Source: Symbiodinium natans
Taxonomy: Eukaryota; Sar; Dinophyceae; Suessiales; Symbiodiniaceae
Assembly (NCBI GenBank): GCA_905221605.1
Contig: CAJNDS010000648.1
Coordinates: 87,501-99,103 of the forward strand
DNA length: 11,603 nucleotides
Direction of reading: 5' to 3'
Of the stretch, positions 10,601 to 11,603 are shown piece after piece. Numbering within the stretch: the stretch's first letter is position 1; each line of letters begins with the position of its first letter. The position numbers and the translations under genes are program-made. A model generated the notes under the pieces. That model searched no databases. It was not told where the DNA came from and saw only the letters and a program-made list of their open reading frames with translations.

Positions 10601-11277
10601 CCTCGGGCAAAGCCACAAAAACTGTGATACGATGTCAGAGGGGCTATGTTCTCAGATGGCTTGTGTGAGGCGTGCCCCTCGGGAAAGACCGCAAAACCCT
10701 GAAACAGAAGTTGAGCTCCCTTTGGCGAATCCCAGTGTGCCCCTCGGGGAACGCTGTAAAACTCTGATACCATGTCACATGGGCTATGTTCTCAGCTGGC
10801 TTGTGTGGGGCGTGCCCTTAGGGAAAGACGACAAACCGTGAAGCAGAAGCTGAGCTCTCTTTGGCGTATATGGTGTTACTCGCCTTCATGGGCTGGGCAT
10901 GGTCGTTCACCAAAACCGTGTCACGTTGTGTTACGCAGTGCCACAAGGGGGAGAAACAAGGTCGCATCAGAGTGCGTCTACTTGGGGATTTGGGTCCTCA
11001 ATTTCCTATTAAGCCCCACCAGGCCAAACAACAACAATCAGCAGGACTTTGAACCCAGCTGCGTCTGCTTGGAGATTCATAGTCTTTATAAGTCCTAAAC
11101 CCAAAGGCCCAAACCCAAAGTCCCAAACCCAAAGTCCGAGACCCTAAACCCTAAACCCTAAACCCTGAACCCTGAACCCTAAACCCTAAACCCTAAGCGC
11201 GATTGCTGAGGCCTTGATGTTTGGGATGCATGGTCTTTTTTTAAGCTGCTCGACCTCGACAGTGGCGGAGCCGTGGA
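1662..11277 (+). CDS. Voltage-gated cation channel with C-terminal EF-hands, partial (15 exons, S4 to EF-hand 2)
   Basis: Product: a membrane voltage-gated cation channel of the ion_trans (6-TM) family. Fifteen exons, 727 bp in all, join to about 241 codons with no stop. Domain order is S4 (residues 1-30), S4-S5 linker (31-37), S5 (38-63), turret (64-94), pre-pore and pore helix with filter SGGVSW (95-118), S6 (119-152), post-S6 helix (153-188), degenerate EF-hand (189-210) and a second EF-hand starting at LDLDSGGAVE near the end. Diagnostic segments read directly are RLVRVFRFVMALR, SLFWALVLLALIIYVF, LTLFMAISGGVSW, YFAVLNVLTGV and FCQSAIESAQNDH. Known for the family: S4 moves with voltage, the P-loop selects ions, and EF-hands bind Ca2+. 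Inferred: Ca2+ or Na+ permeation. The gene is open at both ends; S1-S3 and the C-terminus are missing. It could be one repeat of a multi-domain channel. There is no sign of a pseudogene, but splicing is unproven. Confidence 0.88.
1695..1978 (+). other. Intron 1 (GC-AG, phase 1), 284 bp
   Basis: It starts GCCGCC and ends CCCGAG. It contains one clean G-rich TTTAGGG array at 1880-1931. The rest (1695-1879) has no recognisable coding or RNA feature. Confidence 0.65.
1979..2033 (+). CDS. Exon 2: second half of S4 voltage sensor
   Basis: It encodes FLKTLRLVRVFRFVMALR, the clearest S4 signature in the window, with K and R at three-residue steps. The acceptor is CCCGAG and the donor is GAGGGG (GA, phase 2). 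The split codon AG/G gives the Arg that precedes the S4-S5 linker in exon 3. Confidence 0.85.
2110..2305. repeat. Degenerate GCGACAAGG-type repeat
   Basis: GCGACAA recurs about eight times (for example near 2157, 2190, 2205, 2217, 2246, 2273, 2285), alternating with TTTGTAACAA or TTTGAAACA spacers. It is followed by 16 C residues. It is non-coding in appearance, and the minus-strand open frame across it is a repeat translation. Confidence 0.7.
2326..2751 (-). repeat. Long variant C-rich telomere-type array
   Basis: It begins as CCCTAAA, then drifts through CCCCTAAA, CCCCGAAA and CCCCTTTAAA in local runs of the same variant. It is the longest array in the window, about 425 bp. Confidence 0.93.
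3139..3159 (+). CDS. Exon 3: S4-S5 linker microexon, 21 bp
   Basis: After acceptor TTGGGAG it reads TLITSI plus the first two bases of Met. The donor is GCACCT (GC, phase 2). The joined product MALR-TLITSIM-YTLRSLFW follows the usual order S4, RTLVxSI linker, TLxSLFW start of S5. The exon is so short that its call rests on the frame and family match on both sides. Confidence 0.72.
3587..3711. mobile_element. Foldback (MITE-like) element, family A copy 1
   Basis: The left end TACTTGGAGGTTCATGG matches the left ends of the copies at 8185 and 11475. The right end, GCCCTGAACCTGG, is a degraded inverse. There is no coding capacity and no clear target-site duplication. Confidence 0.68.
3797..3941 (-). 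repeat. C-rich (CCCTAAA)n array
   Basis: About 13 near-perfect heptamers are followed by a few degenerate units. Confidence 0.95.
4052..4153. mobile_element. Foldback (MITE-like) element, family B
   Basis: Arms of about 30 bases: CACTTCTCTAAATT..GGTCCCCTTT on the left and AAAAGGGACCATAATTTAGA on the right. A half copy, TAGTCACTTCTCTAAATTAG, lies at 2882-2915 in intron 2. Confidence 0.7.
4237..4315 (+). CDS. Exon 4: S5 transmembrane helix
   Basis: It reads YTLRSLFWALVLLALIIYVF then SVLLAQ: a hydrophobic helix of about 20 residues preceded by the SLFWA motif typical of S5. The donor is GCTGCC (GC, phase 0). The open frame would continue past the donor to a stop at 4362, but splicing to exon 5 gives LLAQ-AVSEH, the usual S5-to-turret transition (T/AQAV). 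Confidence 0.88.
4316..4926 (+). other. Intron 4 (GC-AG, phase 0), 611 bp
   Basis: A G-rich array rich in TTCAGGG variants lies at 4378-4430, a short one at 4580-4612 and a regular one at 4828-4890. The intron ends AAGCTGAG. The stretch 4613-4827 is unique, with no convincing coding content. Confidence 0.65.
4927..5018 (+). CDS. Exon 5: extracellular turret between S5 and pore
   Basis: It encodes AVSEHRLSGTSSLP then VETTDAATKHLVRAVAS, a hydrophilic segment suited to the outer loop before the pore. It starts after AAGCTGAG. The 3' end is set by the need for a phase 2 junction with exon 6; the only GT/GC/GA that fits is GAGATG at 5019, giving S-YFSTLPR. The 3' junction is less certain than the 5' one. 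Confidence 0.72.
5019..5824 (+). other. Intron 5 (GA-AG, phase 2), 806 bp
   Basis: A direct repeat TTGGTGAGTGTATAT occurs twice between about 5050 and 5100. There are degenerate CCCTAAA/CCCGAA units at 5400-5515 and a G-rich array at 5661-5733. The overlapping open frames on both strands between 5139 and 5692 show no family resemblance and are treated as chance. Confidence 0.6.
5825..5854 (+). CDS. Exon 6: pre-pore segment, 30 bp
   Basis: It reads YFSTLPRTM after acceptor GTGCCCAG, and the split codon CA/G gives Gln at the join. The pattern YF-x-S/T-L-x-R-S/T-M immediately before LTLF is typical of this channel family. The donor is GCTGGG (GC, phase 2). Confidence 0.8.
5855..6332 (+). other. 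Intron 6 (GC-AG, phase 2), 478 bp
   Basis: A G-rich array (5876-5934) and a C-rich array (6207-6290) face each other, so the transcript could fold them together. The 270 bases between are unique, without a recognisable gene. Confidence 0.68.
6207..6290 (-). repeat. C-rich (CCCTAAA)n array
   Basis: Twelve uninterrupted heptamers form one of the cleanest arrays in the window. Confidence 0.96.
6333..6375 (+). CDS. Exon 7: pore helix and selectivity filter
   Basis: It reads LTLFMAISGGVSWE after acceptor GAACTCAG. LTLF-x3 is the pore helix and SGGVSW occupies the selectivity-filter position. A consensus-looking GGG/GTGAGT donor sits inside the filter codons, but using it would remove VSW. I place the end after GAG (donor GAGCTG, GA, phase 0) because joining to exon 8 gives W-EEVAA-PL, five residues between the pore Trp and the PL of S6. 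The alternative donor GCGACT at 6382 with acceptor GTGGCAG is also in frame. Confidence 0.82.
6376..6927 (+). other. Intron 7 (GA-AG, phase 0), 552 bp
   Basis: It holds a short G-rich array (6425-6448), a T11G10 homopolymer junction at about 6509-6530, the family C foldback (6587-6681) and a G-rich array (6811-6862). It ends TCGCGGAG; a second possible acceptor, GTGGCAG, lies a few bases on. Confidence 0.58.
6587..6681. mobile_element. Foldback (MITE-like) element, family C
   Basis: The arm GGATGTGCCCCCCTTATACT (continuing AACAGTCCTT) pairs with AAGGACTGTTGGTAAAAGGG (continuing GAACATCC). GCTGGGAGTTGGG occurs on both sides (6576-6588 and 6685-6697), overlapping the left arm by two bases. Only one copy is seen. 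Confidence 0.7.
6928..6998 (+). CDS. Exon 8: first part of S6
   Basis: It encodes EVAAPLEAISMVWLFVFLFY then VAFT, a strongly hydrophobic helix led by a PLxxIS motif. The donor is GCCTCA (GC, phase 2). The split codon AC/G joins to exon 9 as VAFT-YFAVLNV. Reading through would hit TGA at 7009. Confidence 0.87.
6999..7757 (+). other. Intron 8 (GC-AG, phase 2), 759 bp
   Basis: It has four separate G-rich arrays: 7013-7107, 7220-7317, 7409-7516 (with TTCAGGG variants) and 7666-7701. Between them are spacers of about 90-150 bases with no recognised content. It ends TTTGCCTAG. Confidence 0.7.
7758..7790 (+). CDS. Exon 9: end of S6, 33 bp
   Basis: It reads YFAVLNVLTG plus two bases of Val, and the N of LNVxTG is a near-universal S6 residue. 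It follows acceptor TGCCTAG and ends before GCCCCC (GC, phase 2). Joined on, it reads LNVLTGV-FCQSAIES. Confidence 0.88.
7791..8313 (+). other. Intron 9 (GC-AG, phase 2), 523 bp
   Basis: It contains G-rich arrays at 7836-7880 and 8023-8075, and a compact family A foldback at 8185-8274. It ends GAGCACAG. Confidence 0.7.
8185..8274. mobile_element. Foldback (MITE-like) element, family A copy 2
   Basis: A 90-bp near-palindrome. The left arm starts TACTTGGAGGTTCATGG and the right arm ends CTATGAACCTCTAAGTA. Pairing continues inward through AACCAATTATAACT and AGTTATCATTGGTT, leaving a short loop. Confidence 0.8.
8314..8386 (+). CDS. Exon 10: post-S6 cytosolic helix
   Basis: It encodes FCQSAIESAQNDHANVVQSM then LANK, an amphipathic helix directly after S6 and the most distinctive family match here. 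The 3' end is either AAG before GAAGCA (GA donor, phase 0), giving LANK-EAHVEK, or three bases later at GCAACA (GC donor), giving LANKE-EAHVEK. Both keep frame. Confidence 0.88.
8387..8732 (+). other. Intron 10 (GA-AG, phase 0), 346 bp
   Basis: A short G-rich stretch (about 8418-8450) is followed by a clean C-rich array (8611-8694), again in opposed orientation. It ends TGTGAACAG. Confidence 0.6.
8611..8694 (-). repeat. C-rich (CCCTAAA)n array
   Basis: Twelve uninterrupted heptamers end in CCCTTAAG. Confidence 0.96.
8733..8749 (+). CDS. Exon 11: 17-bp microexon of the linker helix
   Basis: It reads EAHVE plus two bases of Lys, between acceptor GTGAACAG and donor GCTTCT (GC, phase 2). It supplies residues needed between LANK and IRALFSKL, and joining gives ANK-EAHVEK-IRALF in one frame. 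At 17 bp it would be missed by most gene finders. Confidence 0.68.
8750..9246 (+). other. Intron 11 (GC-AG, phase 2), 497 bp
   Basis: A G-rich array (8824-8889) and a C-rich array (9176-9234, with CCCTAGA variants) are in opposed orientation. The roughly 285 bases between are unique and show no further exon. It ends TCTGCTAAG, and the next exon begins with A, the only exon here that does not begin with G. Confidence 0.62.
9247..9297 (+). CDS. Exon 12: first EF-hand, N-terminal part
   Basis: It encodes IRALFSKLGAERDGII plus two bases of Thr. The F-x-x-L, then a loop with D-G at positions 5-6 and I at position 8, marks an EF-hand, but position 1 is Gly instead of Asp. The donor is GTGCCT, the only GT donor in the gene (phase 2). 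Confidence 0.82.
9298..9494 (+). other. Intron 12 (GT-AG, phase 2), 197 bp
   Basis: This is the shortest intron. A C-rich array at 9377-9475 fills half of it, followed by a pyrimidine-rich CTTCCCCCC just before ATAG. It is the only intron with both a GT donor and a visible pyrimidine tract. Confidence 0.68.
9495..9528 (+). CDS. Exon 13: first EF-hand, C-terminal part
   Basis: It encodes YSMFEQGISSQ, completing the loop and exit helix of the first EF-hand. Loop position 12 is Met instead of Glu. It lies between acceptor CCGATAG and donor GCCTAG (GC, phase 0). Confidence 0.8.
9529..9982 (+). other. Intron 13 (GC-AG, phase 0), 454 bp
   Basis: It has an unusual G-rich block at 9570-9721, starting with TTTTGGGG units, then a G19 run at about 9749-9768 and a TTTAGGG array at 9814-9849. 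It ends CCCGTCTCAG. Confidence 0.68.
9570..9660 (+). repeat. TTTTGGGG / TTTGGGGG block
   Basis: About six TTTTGGGG octamers are followed by TTTGGGGG units, then the block grades into ordinary TTTAGGG-like repeats. The unit differs from every other array here. Confidence 0.92.
9983..10010 (+). CDS. Exon 14: helix between the EF-hands, 28 bp
   Basis: It encodes AVVEYFETL plus one base of Gly, after acceptor GTCTCAG. The donor is GACGCT (GA, phase 1). Joining to exon 15 gives YFETL-GLDVWDAW. The unspliced frame happens to continue for some 60 bases but without family similarity. Confidence 0.78.
10011..11210 (+). other. Intron 14 (GA-AG, phase 1), 1200 bp
   Basis: This is the longest intron. 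It holds a short CCCTAAA run near 10110, a C-rich array at 10478-10543, a 140-bp tandem duplication (10596-10875), a fragment like the end of foldback family A (11067-11093) and a C-rich array at 11094-11197 that begins with CCCAAA variants. Open frames on both strands at 10252-11098 derive from the duplication. Confidence 0.65.
10596..10875. repeat. 140-bp tandem duplication
   Basis: GGCTATGTTCTCAG recurs at 10642 and 10782, and CTTGTGTG(A/G)GGCGTGCCC at about 10660 and 10800, giving a 140-bp period over two copies. Within each copy a GTGCCC..GGG..AAA subunit appears twice, so the unit may itself be a duplication. Confidence 0.85.
11211..11277 (+). CDS. Exon 15: second EF-hand, N-terminal part
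   Basis: It encodes LDVWDAWSFFKLL then DLDSGGAV, after acceptor GATTGCTGAG. The loop D-x-D-x-G-G-x-V-E keeps Asp at positions 1 and 3, Gly at 6 and Val at 8, so Ca2+ binding is plausible; position 12 is in the next exon, beyond the window. The donor is GCCCTG (GC, phase 2). Confidence 0.85.
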
Positions 11278-11301
11278 GCCCTGGCGCATGTGTTTAGTGT
11301 T

Positions 11302-11415
11302 TTCGGGTTTAGGGTTTAGGGCTAGGGTTTAGGGTTTAGGGTTTAGGGTTTAGGGTTTAGGGTTTTCGGGTTTCGGGTTTAGGGTTTAGGGTTTAGGGTT
11401 CTTAGGGTTTAGGGA
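11302..11415 (+). repeat. G-rich (TTTAGGG)n array
   Basis: Regular heptamers are interrupted once by TTTTCGGGTTTCGGG. Confidence 0.95.
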
Positions 11416-11474
11416 TTCATTGGAGGTTTAAACATGCCCGAGCCTGTTACGGCTGTAAAATTTCCTATGCCTGT

Positions 11475-11603
11475 TACTTGGAGGTTCATGGTACATGTGA
11501 TCCCATTATCACTGTGCTTATAACCCGCTTCGAAGCCCCGTAAGTGCCCGAATATAGTTACAAGTACAGTTATCATTGGTTGATCAGTGCCATGAACCTC
11601 CAA
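11475..11603. mobile_element. Foldback (MITE-like) element, family A copy 3, cut by window end
   Basis: The left end is TACTTGGAGGTTCATGG and the right end CCATGAACCTCCAA reaches base 11603, a few bases short of the expected terminus. The inner right part, ACAGTTATCATTGGTT, is close to that of copy 2. Confidence 0.78.

Larger units (their letters stand above)
11278..11603 (+). other. Intron 15, 5' part (GC donor, phase 2)
   Basis: It contains a G-rich TTTAGGG array at 11302-11415 and a family A foldback running to the window edge. No exon for the rest of the second EF-hand is seen before the end. Confidence 0.6.

Noticed and set aside
10252-11098. Long open frames on both strands, up to 173 codons
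   Set aside because: They arise from the 140-bp duplication and a telomere-type stretch; the two strands are open together and neither shows a known domain.
1-11603. The window as a chromosome end (true telomere)
   Set aside because: The arrays are short, in both orientations and interrupted by coding exons, so they are interstitial.

Overview
The window reads as nuclear DNA of a dinoflagellate. It carries short exon islands of one ion-channel gene, set in introns full of plant/alveolate-type telomere repeats (TTTAGGG / CCCTAAA). Three things point to a dinoflagellate: the TTTAGGG unit, introns that almost all begin GC or GA instead of GT and end AG before an exon starting with G, and exon sequence resembling the EF-hand voltage-gated cation channels common in dinoflagellate gene sets (recognised from memory, not searched). 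A Suessiales/Symbiodiniaceae-like source is a guess. I see no bacterial gene, rRNA, tRNA or CRISPR, and none of the long open frames looks like a real protein. Most are translations of the repeats.

The gene is on the + strand. Fifteen exons (17-92 bp, 727 bp in total) lie between 1662 and 11277. Joined at the proposed sites they stay in one frame with no stop or frameshift. They encode, in order: an S4 voltage sensor (exons 1-2), the S4-S5 linker (exon 3), S5 (exon 4), the extracellular turret (exon 5), the pre-pore and pore helix with selectivity filter (exons 6-7), S6 (exons 8-9), the post-S6 helix (exons 10-11), a degenerate EF-hand (exons 12-13), the inter-EF helix (exon 14) and a better EF-hand that runs off the 3' side (exon 15). 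S1-S3 and the start must lie upstream, and the C-terminus downstream.

Layout: 1-1661 is upstream DNA (intron or intergenic) with telomere-like arrays, a CA microsatellite and a small direct repeat. 1662-3159 holds S4 and the linker. 4237-5018 holds S5 and the turret. 5825-7790 holds pore and S6. 8314-11277 holds the cytosolic helix and EF-hands. Every one of the 14 complete introns carries at least one TTTAGGG-type array, in either orientation, and no exon does. The introns also hold three apparent families of short foldback (MITE-like) elements, a 140-bp tandem duplication, a degenerate GCGACAAGG repeat and a TTTTGGGG block.

The gene's product would be a membrane channel gated by voltage through S4 and modulated by Ca2+ through the EF-hands. 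Exon boundaries were inferred from frame, family spacing and splice dinucleotides. No transcript was available, so individual junctions may be off by a few bases.
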